Part shown: positions 16,975 to 25,660 of the stretch, piece after piece | Layout of the letters: the number at the start of each line of letters is the position of its first letter | How positions within the stretch are numbered: position 1 is the first letter of the stretch | Source: an uncultured Bacteroidales bacterium | Lineage (GTDB): Bacteria > Bacteroidota > Bacteroidia > Bacteroidales > Muribaculaceae | Length of the DNA: 64,000 nucleotides | Assembly (NCBI GenBank): GCA_902800715.1 | Contig: CADCFN010000010.1 | Location: forward strand, 1 to 64,000 | Direction: 5' to 3' | Program-made: the position numbers and the translations under genes | The notes under the pieces: generated by a model | What the model was told of the DNA's origin: nothing | What the model saw: only the letters and a program-made list of their open reading frames with translations | Databases searched by the model: none

Positions 16975-17436
16975 TTATTTCTTGAAGTAGTACAGGAACG
17001 AGGCGATGCCTTGTAGGGCAGGCTTGCGTTGTCCTTCGATTTCCATCTTGAACTCAATCTCGGCTTTGCAGATACCTCGCAGGTCGGCAATGTTGTGCAG
17101 CTTGGTAACAAGTCGCACACGGCTGCCTGTAATCACTGGCTGGCCGAAACGCATCTTGTCCATGCCGTAGTTGACCTGCATTTCCAGGTTATTGACCTGG
17201 CTAATCTGATTCCACAAGTGAGGAATCAGCGACATGGTCAGGTAGCCGTGAGCGATGGTGCTGTGATAGGCACTCTCAGCCTTGGCGCGCTCCACGTCCA
17301 CATGAATCCACTGGTGGTCGAGCGTTGCATCGGCAAACATGTTGATACGGTCCTGATCTACGGTGAGCCATTCGCTGGTACCGAGCTCCTCGCCCAGATG
17401 CGAGGCAAATTCTTCATACGAGTTGATAATAAGCAT
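16975..17436 (-). CDS. MaoC family (R)-hydratase-like protein
   Basis: 153 residues forming a single hot-dog domain. The catalytic signature is FADATLDHQWIHVDVERAK with the Asp/His pair, followed by STIAHGYLTMSLIPHL. Family members hydrate enoyl-CoA thioesters; the true substrate here is unknown. The tail GIASFLYYFKK is unremarkable. It sits between the FtsX-type permease (45 bases upstream) and aroQ (1 base downstream) in a long minus-strand run. Confidence 0.9.
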   Translation of the reverse strand: MLIINSYEEFASHLGEELGTSEWLTVDQDRINMFADATLDHQWIHVDVERAKAESAYHSTIAHGYLTMSLIPHLWNQISQVNNLEMQVNYGMDKMRFGQPVITGSRVRLVTKLHNIADLRGICKAEIEFKMEIEGQRKPALQGIASFLYYFKK

Positions 17437-17481
17437 AGTATATTAGTTGATAGTTTCTGGTTTACAGAATATATTGTTTTC

Positions 17482-18705
17482 TTAATTCTTGAGTCGTCGA
17501 CGCATGATGAGGGCTGTGACCATGCTGGTGAGCAGGCCCACTGCAGCAACGAGAGCCAGGGTGACAAGTACATCGGTCCATTCCACCACGACGGGATAGG
17601 CGTTGATAATCATGTTAGCTGGGTCGCCACTCAGGCGCAACAGACCGAATTGCTGCTGGCACAGGCACAAGATAAGGCCGATGACGATTCCCGTTACGGC
17701 GCCTGCTAGGGTGATGAGCCATCCTTGCAGCACGAATATGCGGGAAATCTGGCGGTCGTTTGCACCCAAAGCGCGCATGGTGGCGATACTGTCGTCCTTC
17801 TCGATAATGAGCAGTGATAAGGTGCTGATGACGTTGAACGTGGCAATAATCAAGATAAATGCCAGCAGCAGGAATGCCATCCACTTCTCGATGTTGACCA
17901 GGCGGTAGGCTTCGCTCTGCTGCATCAGGCGGTTCTTGACTTGATAGCCTTTGCCCAATACATGGGAAATCAACTGCATCACCTGTTGTTCGTTGGCACC
18001 AGGCATCAGTTTCAGTTCAATCTGGGTCGCCTCGGTCTCATAGTCAAACAGTTCTCTCGCCATGTCGAGCGGTACATAGATGAGGTCGGCGTCATAGCTG
18101 TTCTGCTGCAGCTGGAAGACGCCCGACACAAACAGCGAGTCCTGCCTGAAAGCGCCCATTGGGTTGGCAATATTGACTCGTCCCTGCCGTTGCGGTGCAT
18201 ACAAGCGCACCATGCCCAGAAACTCGGGCCTGACACATAACCTGACGGCTGGACCGGCACCCGCTACAGCATATTTCGACACCTGGTCGCGCAGTTTCCA
18301 CTCGCCATCGACGATGACAGAGTCCATGCCGTTCATTCTATTGTAGTCGTCAGGGACGCCCTTGAGACGCACGGGCATCTGGTATTGGGCATACATGGCC
18401 AGTGCTTGGTCAATGACCACAGGAACGGCGCGTTCCACACCGGGGAGGGTGCCCACGGCATTGATGACGCTATCGGCATCATTAATGGTCTTGCCTAGCG
18501 TGGCGGTGATAGCGACTTCAGGGTCCAGGAGTGCCAGACGGCCCATGATGAGTCCCTTGAAACCGTTAAACACGCTTAGCACGCAGATGAGCGCGGCTGT
18601 CGCCACCACGACGCCGCACACAGCGACAATCGAGATGATGTTCACCGCCTGATGTCCTTTCTTGGACACCAGGTAGCGCCACGCTATCTTCAACGGAAGA
18701 CTCAT
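17482..18705 (-). CDS. FtsX/LolE-type ABC transporter permease
   Basis: 407 residues. It starts MSLPLKIAWRYLVSKKGHQAVN, the classic LolC/LolE N-terminus. One transmembrane helix (IISIVAVCGVVVATAALICVL) is followed by a periplasmic MacB_PCD-type domain of about 220 residues, then three C-terminal helices (about 275-300, 325-350, 375-398) with the FtsX motif SIATMRALGANDRQISRIF. Such permeases extract lipoproteins or release envelope cargo with a separate ATPase, which is not encoded nearby. In Bacteroidetes this gene commonly follows rbfA, as here. Confidence 0.9.
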   Translation of the reverse strand: MSLPLKIAWRYLVSKKGHQAVNIISIVAVCGVVVATAALICVLSVFNGFKGLIMGRLALLDPEVAITATLGKTINDADSVINAVGTLPGVERAVPVVIDQALAMYAQYQMPVRLKGVPDDYNRMNGMDSVIVDGEWKLRDQVSKYAVAGAGPAVRLCVRPEFLGMVRLYAPQRQGRVNIANPMGAFRQDSLFVSGVFQLQQNSYDADLIYVPLDMARELFDYETEATQIELKLMPGANEQQVMQLISHVLGKGYQVKNRLMQQSEAYRLVNIEKWMAFLLLAFILIIATFNVISTLSLLIIEKDDSIATMRALGANDRQISRIFVLQGWLITLAGAVTGIVIGLILCLCQQQFGLLRLSGDPANMIINAYPVVVEWTDVLVTLALVAAVGLLTSMVTALIMRRRLKN

Positions 18706-18719
18706 TTTGGTTTTTAGTC

Positions 18720-18797
18720 CTTAGTATCTAGATAATCTAGATAGTCTAGAGAAGCCAACTTCTAACTCCTGACTCCTAACTCCTAACTTCTCACTCC
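18720..18797. repeat. TCTAGANAA nonamers and TCCTAAY heptamers before the rbfA stop
   Basis: TCTAGATAA, TCTAGATAG and TCTAGAGAA run in tandem at 18727-18753. CTAACTCCTGACTCC-like heptamers follow up to the stop codon of rbfA at 18798. The same two families recur elsewhere in the window. Confidence 0.65.
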
Positions 18798-19154
18798 TCA
18801 CTCTTCGCTCTTGGGCTTGTCCTTGGCGAGGAGTTCATCGATGTGGTCGATATAGTCGAGAGAATCGTCGATGTGGAACTTCAGTTCCGGGCAGCGACGC
18901 AGCTGGTAACGCACCTTCTGGGCCAGTTCATAGCGGATGCTCTTCTCGCTGGCGTTGATGCTCTCCATGATGGCGGCAGCATTCTCGCTAGGGAAGATGC
19001 TCAGGCGCACGTTGGCAACGCTCAGGTCGGGCGATACACGCACGCTGCTCACGCTCACGAGCGTGCCACGCGTTTTGGCGGTTTCGCGACGGAATATCTC
19101 ACTCAGTTCCTTCTGTACAAGGCGGCTGATTTTTTGTTGTCTTGTTGTATCCAT
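18798..19154 (-). CDS. rbfA: Ribosome-binding factor A
   Basis: 118 residues from MDTTRQQKISRLVQKELSEIF; an in-frame ATG 13 codons upstream is too close to the promoter. The KH-type fold shows VSSVRVSPDLSVANVRLSIF and RYELAQKVRYQLRRCPELKF ... DDSLDYIDHIDELL. RbfA binds the 30S subunit and helps mature the 5' end of 16S rRNA. It heads the run rbfA, FtsX-type permease, maoC-like, aroQ, GxxExxY, O-methyltransferase. Its stop codon abuts short-period repeat DNA. Confidence 0.94.
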   Translation of the reverse strand: MDTTRQQKISRLVQKELSEIFRRETAKTRGTLVSVSSVRVSPDLSVANVRLSIFPSENAAAIMESINASEKSIRYELAQKVRYQLRRCPELKFHIDDSLDYIDHIDELLAKDKPKSEE

Positions 19155-19182
19155 TATATTGTTTTTTATCGTTTTGCGAGTG

Positions 19183-19190
19183 CAAAGGTA
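19183..19190 (-). promoter_or_regulatory. Promoter -7 box of rbfA
   Basis: CAAAGGTA (TACCTTTG on the minus strand), 28 bases before the ATG at 19154. No convincing -33 box. TCTAGA-type repeats follow upstream at 19199-19240. Confidence 0.5.
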
Positions 19191-19251
19191 CAACTTTTTC
19201 TAGAAACTCTAATTATTCTAGATAATCTAGAAAATATAGAGCAAATAAAGA

Positions 19252-19286
19252 GTAACCGAGGATTGCGGTTGCAATGCCTCGGTTAC
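19252..19286 (-). terminator. Terminator of the M16 peptidase gene
   Basis: GTAACCGAGG at 19252-19261 pairs with CCTCGGTTAC at 19277-19286, with an inner ATTGC/GCAAT stem. On the minus strand it is followed by a T-rich stretch. Confidence 0.75.
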
Positions 19287-19323
19287 TTGAGTCACTGGCG
19301 CCGTATGGCGCTATGGGATTGGA

Positions 19324-22158
19324 TTACTCCTCGGGGAGCATGACAACCTCTACCTTGTTGCCGGCAGCGAGAATTTGCTTGGCAAAGGCAGCGATGGTCT
19401 CGGGCGTCTGAGCATTGACAATCTGCTCATAGCCAGTGTGGTCATCGAGACCGCGACCCACATAACCCATAAGGATACCCATCCAATAGGAGTTCTCCTT
19501 GAGTTCGGTGCCATGGTCCTTGATCATGAGCTCCTTTATCTCCTTGAGGGTGGTAGCATCGATGTTCTTGCAAGCCTCAATAATCTCCTCGTTCATGATC
19601 TTAACAGCCACATCGGCCATCTCGGGCTTCATCGGGCAGTAAGCCACGACAGCGGTGTAGGGACGGTCGCCGTTCAGTGAAGCGTAGCCACGTGCGCTTG
19701 CCGAGTAGGCAGCACCAGCATCCTCACGGATCTTCTGCAAGTAGATTTTGCTGAGCACCTGACCCAGCATGCTGGCCTTGATGTCATTCTCCAGGCTGTA
19801 AGGGGTCTTGGTGTCGTACCAGTAGATTCGTGCGATGGCTTTGGGCGTCTCGCTCTTGTTGGTGAAATGGTTGATGACCTGACCCTCGGGACGGTCGTCA
19901 ACATTCACCCAGTTGCTCATCTTACCCTTCTTGGCAGGCAGCGAAGCGATATACTGCTCGATGAGGGGACGGATAACCTCCTCATCGAAGTTGCCGACAA
20001 AGTAGAAGGTGTAGTCGGCAGCGTTGGCGGTACGCTCCTTGGCTATCTGGAGGACGCGGTCATAGTCCACTTTCTGCAGATCCTCAACATGGAAGGGCTT
20101 GCTGCGCCAGTTGTGGTTGCCGATGGTAGACTGAACAGAGTCGTTGAATACCGACTCGGGCTGCAGACCTTGGTTCTTGAGCAGAGTCTCAAGCTGACCC
20201 ATCAGTTGGCCGTAGCTCTTCTCGTCCTTGCGGATGTCGGTGAACTTGAGGTAAGTGAGTTGGAACAAGGTCTCCAGATCCTTGACGGTGGATTGACCGC
20301 TGACAGCGTTATAATAGGTGTCCATCGACAGGTTAGCGCTGGCCTGCTTGCCGGCCATGGCCTTCTGAAGCTCGGTGTTGGAGAAGTTACCCAGACCACT
20401 CATCATGGTGATGTAGGACAGCAACTCGGTGTTGGCCCAATCCTTCTCGTCGTAGAGCGACTGGCCACCGCGTGCACGGGCATTCATCTGAATCTCGTTC
20501 TCCTTGAAATTGGTCTTCTTGAGGATGACGCGGGCACCGTTGCTCAACTCAAGTTCCTTATAGTCAAACTGGCTGTTGTAGCTTTCCTTTTTGATCTTGC
20601 CGGGCTTGGGCAGCGTGGCAATCAGGGGCTCTTGCTTCACGTTATCGACAAATGCCTCAACCTGGGCGTTCAGACCTGCATCAACGGCATTCTTCAGGCC
20701 GTCGGTGGTGGGATAAACGGCACCGTCTTTCTCCTGGTTGAAATTCATCACAACGAGGTTCTCACCGGTGGTGGTGATGAAACCGGGCATCATCTGGTTA
20801 ACGAGGTCAACGGGAAGCATGGGCACGTATTGGCTCATGATTTCATATTCCTGCTCAATCGAGGGAATGGGCTCATTGTCGAGGTAGTTGCGGTAGTACT
20901 GTGAGGCAAGACGAGCATTGGAAATCTTGTTGCGCTCGTTGTACTGGCGCTCAAGGCGGCTCATGTACTCTTCCTTGGCACGCTCATACTCGGTGGCGGT
21001 GAAACCATGCTTTGCAGCACGCATAGCCTCAGTGACAACGGCCTGAACAGCGGCCTCGGCCATTCCCTCCTTGGGCATGATGCCCAGGGTGAACGCGTCC
21101 TTGGTGTTGGCAAACAGATAGTTGCCGTCATAGGCTTGTGCCTGGATGTAGGGGCAGTCGGGCTCTTGAGCCTTCTCCGAGAGACGCTCATTGAGCATGC
21201 TGCTCATCATACTCTTGGCAAAGTCAATAACCATGTACATCTTGTCACCTTTGACCTCCTTGGGCATGGCGTCATGTTTGAACATCACCATCACCTGGCT
21301 GTACTGCTGCTCTTTGTCCTTGTCCACCACGATGATGGGCTCGGGGGTGTCGGGAACGTCCTCGTCAACGACTTGGGCTGCGTTGGGATCGGGGGCGGGC
21401 AGACCCTTGAAGAGTTCCTTGATTTGGGCCTCGATGTGGTCCACATCGACGTCACCCACGATAACCAGAGCCTGGTTGTCGGGACGGTACCACTTGTGGT
21501 AGTAGTCACGCAGTTCGTTGTACTTGAAGTTGTCCACAACACTCATCAGACCGATGGGCATGCGCTTGCCGAACTTCGAACCGGGGTACAGCGTCTCGAG
21601 CTGGTTCTCGAGCATGCGCTGCTGGGCGCTGCGGCGCAGGCGCCACTCCTCGTGAATCACACCACGCTCCTTGTCGATTTCCTCGTCGGTAAGCAACAGG
21701 CCGTTGCTCCAGTCCTTGAGAATCAACAAGCAAGAGTCGATAGCACTCTGGCGGGTGCTGGGCACGTCGTTGATGTTATAGACGGTCTCGGCAATGCTGG
21801 TATAGGCGTTCAAGTCCTTACCGAAGGCTACACCCAGTGAGCGGGTATAGTCGATGATGCTCTTGCCCTCGCCGTTGAAGTGCTCACTGCCATTGAAGGC
21901 CATGTGCTCCAGGAAGTGGGCAAGACCGCGCTGGCTCTCTTCCTCCTGGATGGAGCCCACGCGCTGGGCGATGTAGAAGTTCACGCGGTGCTCGGGATAG
22001 TCATTGTGACGGATGTAGTAGGTCAGTCCGCAGTCTAACTTGCCGATACGCACGGCATCATCGGTGGGAATTGGTCCCATCGACTGCGCCTTAAGGGCGC
22101 TGGTGCTGAATGCCATTATCATCAATAGCATTACAGCAAAGAATTTTTTCATTCTCAT
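19324..22158 (-). CDS. M16 family zinc metallopeptidase (insulinase-like), exported
   Basis: 944 residues as given (starting at the ATG at 22152 would remove two residues). It has a signal peptide (MKKFFAVMLLMIMAFS ... ALKAQ). The N-terminal M16 half has the inverted zinc motif HFLEH (residues 81-85) and the distal Glu in ERGVIHEEWRLR. The other copies (M16_C domains) contain ARGGQSLYDEKDWANTELL and GAAYSASARGYASL. This two-half layout of about 940 residues is typical of Bacteroidetes pitrilysin-like periplasmic peptidases that degrade short peptides. It is a single gene with a 115-base leader. Confidence 0.92.
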   Translation of the reverse strand: MRMKKFFAVMLLMIMAFSTSALKAQSMGPIPTDDAVRIGKLDCGLTYYIRHNDYPEHRVNFYIAQRVGSIQEEESQRGLAHFLEHMAFNGSEHFNGEGKSIIDYTRSLGVAFGKDLNAYTSIAETVYNINDVPSTRQSAIDSCLLILKDWSNGLLLTDEEIDKERGVIHEEWRLRRSAQQRMLENQLETLYPGSKFGKRMPIGLMSVVDNFKYNELRDYYHKWYRPDNQALVIVGDVDVDHIEAQIKELFKGLPAPDPNAAQVVDEDVPDTPEPIIVVDKDKEQQYSQVMVMFKHDAMPKEVKGDKMYMVIDFAKSMMSSMLNERLSEKAQEPDCPYIQAQAYDGNYLFANTKDAFTLGIMPKEGMAEAAVQAVVTEAMRAAKHGFTATEYERAKEEYMSRLERQYNERNKISNARLASQYYRNYLDNEPIPSIEQEYEIMSQYVPMLPVDLVNQMMPGFITTTGENLVVMNFNQEKDGAVYPTTDGLKNAVDAGLNAQVEAFVDNVKQEPLIATLPKPGKIKKESYNSQFDYKELELSNGARVILKKTNFKENEIQMNARARGGQSLYDEKDWANTELLSYITMMSGLGNFSNTELQKAMAGKQASANLSMDTYYNAVSGQSTVKDLETLFQLTYLKFTDIRKDEKSYGQLMGQLETLLKNQGLQPESVFNDSVQSTIGNHNWRSKPFHVEDLQKVDYDRVLQIAKERTANAADYTFYFVGNFDEEVIRPLIEQYIASLPAKKGKMSNWVNVDDRPEGQVINHFTNKSETPKAIARIYWYDTKTPYSLENDIKASMLGQVLSKIYLQKIREDAGAAYSASARGYASLNGDRPYTAVVAYCPMKPEMADVAVKIMNEEIIEACKNIDATTLKEIKELMIKDHGTELKENSYWMGILMGYVGRGLDDHTGYEQIVNAQTPETIAAFAKQILAAGNKVEVVMLPEE

Positions 22159-22276
22159 TTGGTTGAAATTTGGTTTTTAAATATAAAGTGATTTATGTAG
22201 TTGCTCTGTTACTGTTAGACGTCTTGTCTGATGAATTGGTTTCAACAATGCGTGTTAAAAAATCCAATCTAACCCG

Positions 22277-22305
22277 CAAAGGTAACGCTTTTTTGTGATA
22301 ATCAA
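22277..22305 (-). promoter_or_regulatory. Promoter of the M16 peptidase gene
   Basis: CAAAGGTA at 22277-22284 (TACCTTTG on the minus strand) and CAA at 22303-22305 as the -33 element, 18 bases apart. Confidence 0.6.
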
Positions 22306-22387
22306 TCTAAAAGACCTATTAGAATTCATATATTCGAGAATTGGTGGCTTAAAACTCAGCAGAATGGATGCTTCAGGCAACTGGTCG

Positions 22388-22996
22388 CTATTCGCTGGTG
22401 AGTTCTTTGATTTGGTCAATCATTTCATCGTTGGTGCGTTGCATCTTGTTGAAAAGGCGTTGACCGACGATGAGACCGACGATGATGCCAATAACAATAG
22501 CGACAATTCCACCCCAGGCAACGGTGGCTCCGTCGCTGAAGTGAAGCATAAAGAATTCGTAGCAATACCAGATGGCCCAGGGGATGCCGATGGCATAGCT
22601 GACGTTGCGGCTGATGATGCGGTTTTTCTTCATCTTGACCAGTTTATTGGCGGTTTGAATCATATCATCACCCATGTGTGACACGTCAATCTTGTTGACC
22701 AGGTAGTCACTGATGAGGAAGGCAACCAGGAGTGCAATCGTGACTATGGTCAGTGGCCATGATAACCCGATATAGTATTTGTTGAAGATAATCAGAGGAA
22801 TGGTGGCAAGGGCCACAATGCCCAACTTGGTGAGGGTGCGGTGCACATCGTTCATCTTGCCCTTGATGGTTTCCTTGACCAAATCCTCGTTGAGATGGCC
22901 CTGCTGGTCCACCTTGCTTTTCAGGTCGTTGATTTGCTGGCGCAGGTCATCAAGTTCGTTGAACTCGTTGCTATTAGAGATGTTTTGTGTTTCCAT
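22388..22996 (-). CDS. Four-helix membrane protein with N-terminal coiled coil, unknown function
   Basis: 202 residues. Residues 12-35 (FNELDDLRQQINDLKSKVDQ) look like a coiled coil. Two hydrophobic helices lie at about 57-100 (KLGIVALATIPLIIF, WPLTIVTIALLVAFLI) and two more at about 130-185 (YAIGIPWAIWYCYEFFML, GGIVAIVIGIIVGLIVG). The C-terminus is charged (QRTNDEMIDQIKELTSE). It starts 15 bases after the stop of an ECF sigma factor, so both are made from one mRNA. The position is that of a membrane anti-sigma partner, but no anti-sigma motif was recognised, so that role is only suggested by context. Confidence 0.7.
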   Translation of the reverse strand: METQNISNSNEFNELDDLRQQINDLKSKVDQQGHLNEDLVKETIKGKMNDVHRTLTKLGIVALATIPLIIFNKYYIGLSWPLTIVTIALLVAFLISDYLVNKIDVSHMGDDMIQTANKLVKMKKNRIISRNVSYAIGIPWAIWYCYEFFMLHFSDGATVAWGGIVAIVIGIIVGLIVGQRLFNKMQRTNDEMIDQIKELTSE

Positions 22997-23011
22997 ATCG
23001 ATTGTGCAGTT

Positions 23012-23485
23012 TTAGTTCATTTGTTTAAGTTGTTCCTTGATGCGGTAGAGGCGAACCGACACGTTTTTGACATCGATACCGACAACCTGGGCTATCTCCT
23101 GATAGCTCATGTTCTCGAGCCACAGCAGCACGATGGCGCGGTCGAAAGGCTGCAACCGCTGGATGCGGGCGTGCAGCATGTCGGTCTGCTTGTTGTCGGC
23201 ATCGTTCTTGTCAAACAGGTCGATGCCTTCCATCAGCGGTTGTGTCTTGCGGCTCTTCTTCTTGCGGTCGATTGAGATGCAGGAGTTGAGCGTCACCTTG
23301 TAGATCCATGTCTTCAGGTCACTCTCTCCCTTAAAGGACGCCAGGCCTTGCCACAGCTTGATAAGCGCCTCCTGGAAGAGGTCATCGACCTCCTCCTTGT
23401 CTTTAGAGAACATGTAGCACACCGTGTAGATGGTGCCCTTGTTCTCGCGGATGATGCGCGCAAATTCAGCTTCGTTGAGTTCCAT
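23012..23485 (-). CDS. ECF-type RNA polymerase sigma factor
   Basis: 157 residues from MELNEAEFARII. Region 2 shows TVCYMFSKDKEEVDDLFQEAL and the -10 reading part FKGESDLKTWIYKVTLNSCI. Region 4 shows LQPFDRAIVLLWLENMSYQEIAQVVG with the helix-turn-helix VGIDVKNVSVRLYRIKEQLK. It is a compact two-domain ECF factor common in Bacteroidetes. It is followed by the four-helix membrane protein in the same operon, which may hold it at the membrane. No target promoter was recognised. Confidence 0.92.
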   Translation of the reverse strand: MELNEAEFARIIRENKGTIYTVCYMFSKDKEEVDDLFQEALIKLWQGLASFKGESDLKTWIYKVTLNSCISIDRKKKSRKTQPLMEGIDLFDKNDADNKQTDMLHARIQRLQPFDRAIVLLWLENMSYQEIAQVVGIDVKNVSVRLYRIKEQLKQMN

Positions 23486-23564
23486 TGTCTTGAACTGTTT
23501 ACCCCTTAGACGCAAGAAGGAACTAAAAAACTACACAAAAATTTAATTTTTTATCTTTTTTCTA

Positions 23565-23596
23565 GACAATCTAGATCATCTAGACAATCTAGAACG
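23565..23596. repeat. TCTAGANNN nonamer array overlapping a stop codon
   Basis: TCTAGACAA, TCTAGATCA, TCTAGACAA and TCTAGAACG run in tandem. The last copy contains the stop codon of the ABC transporter gene (TAG within TCTAGA, 23589-23591). Confidence 0.7.
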
Positions 23597-25415
23597 TCTG
23601 CATATCTACCAGGTGCTTGTAGGCACCCTCACGGGCGATGAGCTCCTCATGGGTGCCACGCTCGATAATGCGGCCGTCCTGCATCACACATATCAGGTCA
23701 GCGTTCTTGATGGTGCTCAGACGATGGGCGATGACCAGTGTGGTGCGGCCATGCATGAGCTTGTCGAGGGCGTCCTGCACGAGGTGTTCGCTCTCGGTGT
23801 CAAGGGCGCTGGTGGCCTCGTCGAGGATGAGGATGGGCGGATTCTTCAAGATGGCACGGGCGATGCTGATGCGTTGGCGTTGGCCGCCCGACAGCTTGCA
23901 GCCGCGGTCGCCGATGTTGGTGTCAAAGCCCTGCTCGCTGGCCATGATGAAGTCATAGGCGTTGGCGATGCGTGCCGCTTCCTCGACCTGCTCTTGGGTT
24001 GCGTTCTCGACGCCGAAGGTGATGTTGTTGTAGAATGTGTCATTAAACAGGATGGCCTCTTGGTTGACATTGCCCATCAGGCTGCGCAGGTCGGTGATAT
24101 TGAACTGGCGGATGTCGGTGCCGTCGATGCTGATGCTGCCTTCCTGCACATCGTAGAAGCGCGGCAACAGGTCGGCCATGGTCGTCTTGCCACTGCCGCT
24201 CTGTCCCACGAGGGCGACGGTCTGCCCGCGCTTGATATCGAGTGATACACCGTCGATGACCCAAGCGTCACCGTAGCGGAAACGCACGTCCTTGTATTGG
24301 ATACCCTCCTGGATGCCGGTCAGGGGCACGGGGTGCACTGGATTCTTGATGGGGTTTTCGGCCGAGAGAATCTTGTCGATGCGCTCCATTGATGCCAGAC
24401 CGCGCTGGATGGAGTATGCCGCCTTGGACAAATCCTTAGCGGGATTGATGATGCTGTAGAACACCACCAGATAATAGATGAATTTGGGCGCTGTGATGCT
24501 GCTGTGACCGCCCAGGATGAGTGTGCCGCCAAACCACAGCACGATGGCGATGGTCAGTGTGCCCAGGAATTCGCTCATGGGGTGGGCGAGCACATAACGG
24601 CGGTTCATGCGCGTCTGGATGGAGCGGAATTTCTCATTCTCGCCCTCAAAGCGGTGGCGCACCTTGCCCTCGGCATTGAAAGCCTTGACAATGCGCAAGC
24701 CTCCGATGGTTTCTTCGATGTTGCTCAGCATCACGCCCCATTGGTTCTGGCCCTCCAGCGAGACGCGTTTCAGGCGTTTGCCCACACGCCCCATAATCCA
24801 TCCTGCGATGGGCAGCAGCACGAGCACGAACACGGTGAGCTGCCAGCTCAGCACAATCATCATCACCAGGCAGGAGATAATCATGATGGGGTTCTTGAAC
24901 AGCATGTCCAGCGAGGTCATGATGGAGTTCTCGACCTCGGTCACGTCACCGCTCATGCGTGCCATCACGTCGCCCTTGCGCTCGTTGGAGAAGAAGGCGA
25001 TGGGCAACGACGTCATCTTGTGATAAATCTGGTTGCGGATGTCGCGCACTACGCCCGTGCGGATGGGAATCATGTAGAAGGCGCTCAAGTAGGCACAGCC
25101 CGTTTTCAGAGCTGTCATCACCACCAGCGCGGCGGCGATGCAGGCCAGCGCCGTGGACTGCCCGTAGCGTTCGATGATGCACTGCACATAGTAATAGAAG
25201 TTGTTGCTCAGCACTTTGCCGATATCCCCGCTGCCCAGGGGCATATAGCTATAGACCTCGGTGTTCAGTCCGAACAGCATCTCAAGGATAGGGATAATCA
25301 GCGCAAACGAGAACAGGGTCAGGAATGCAGTCAGCAGGTTGAACAGGACGTTCAACACAATGTATTTCTTGTACGGCGGCACAAACCGCTTCAACAGTTG
25401 CCAAAAACCTTTCAT
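23589..25415 (-). CDS. MsbA-like ABC exporter (fused permease and ATPase)
   Basis: 608 residues from MKGFWQLLKRFVPPYKKY. The N-terminal six-helix ABC exporter domain (about 1-330) includes MARMSGDVTEVENSIMTS and GGLRIVKAFNAEGK. The C-terminal ATPase has Walker A VGQSGSGKTT, signature LSGGQRQR, Walker B ILILDEATSALD and the H-loop VIAHRLSTI, all intact. Length and layout fit lipid A or drug exporters of the MsbA type; the cargo is not known. The predicted start of transcription lies only 4-5 bases before the ATG, so the message appears leaderless. Confidence 0.93.
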   Translation of the reverse strand: MKGFWQLLKRFVPPYKKYIVLNVLFNLLTAFLTLFSFALIIPILEMLFGLNTEVYSYMPLGSGDIGKVLSNNFYYYVQCIIERYGQSTALACIAAALVVMTALKTGCAYLSAFYMIPIRTGVVRDIRNQIYHKMTSLPIAFFSNERKGDVMARMSGDVTEVENSIMTSLDMLFKNPIMIISCLVMMIVLSWQLTVFVLVLLPIAGWIMGRVGKRLKRVSLEGQNQWGVMLSNIEETIGGLRIVKAFNAEGKVRHRFEGENEKFRSIQTRMNRRYVLAHPMSEFLGTLTIAIVLWFGGTLILGGHSSITAPKFIYYLVVFYSIINPAKDLSKAAYSIQRGLASMERIDKILSAENPIKNPVHPVPLTGIQEGIQYKDVRFRYGDAWVIDGVSLDIKRGQTVALVGQSGSGKTTMADLLPRFYDVQEGSISIDGTDIRQFNITDLRSLMGNVNQEAILFNDTFYNNITFGVENATQEQVEEAARIANAYDFIMASEQGFDTNIGDRGCKLSGGQRQRISIARAILKNPPILILDEATSALDTESEHLVQDALDKLMHGRTTLVIAHRLSTIKNADLICVMQDGRIIERGTHEELIAREGAYKHLVDMQTF

Positions 25416-25419
25416 GCTG

Positions 25420-25476
25420 CAAAAATAGTGCAAGCCGAGCGAAATGCCAAGAAAAACACTTTTTTCTTGGCATTTC
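25420..25476 (-). promoter_or_regulatory. Promoter with 16-bp palindrome (copy A of a repeated module)
   Basis: CAAAAATA at 25420-25427 is the -7 box on the minus strand, and CAA at 25448-25450 is the -33 TTG, spaced 20 bases. The -33 lies in the arm of a perfect palindrome, 25441-25456 / 25461-25476 (GAAATGCCAAGAAAAA and its complement, loop CACT). The same module with altered loop is at 30801-30866 before kbl. Confidence 0.7.
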
Positions 25477-25556
25477 CGAGGCGCCGCCTACCTTCACCAC
25501 AGGCGTTGCCACCACCGCTCAGTCGTTTGGTGCGTCTTGTTCTGTATTGCGAGCCT

Positions 25557-25587
25557 TTGGCTCGAAAGAAAATTCACCCTACCTTTG
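25557..25587 (+). promoter_or_regulatory. Promoter of the ECF sigma operon
   Basis: TTG at 25557-25559 and TACCTTTG at 25580-25587, spaced 20 bases, followed by a leader of about 70 bases to the ATG at 25661. Confidence 0.65.
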
Positions 25588-25660
25588 TTGAAAAAACACT
25601 CGAAACGGGTTTACATTTCCACGTCCTGAAACGTCTATCAAGTGTAATTGACCCACGACT

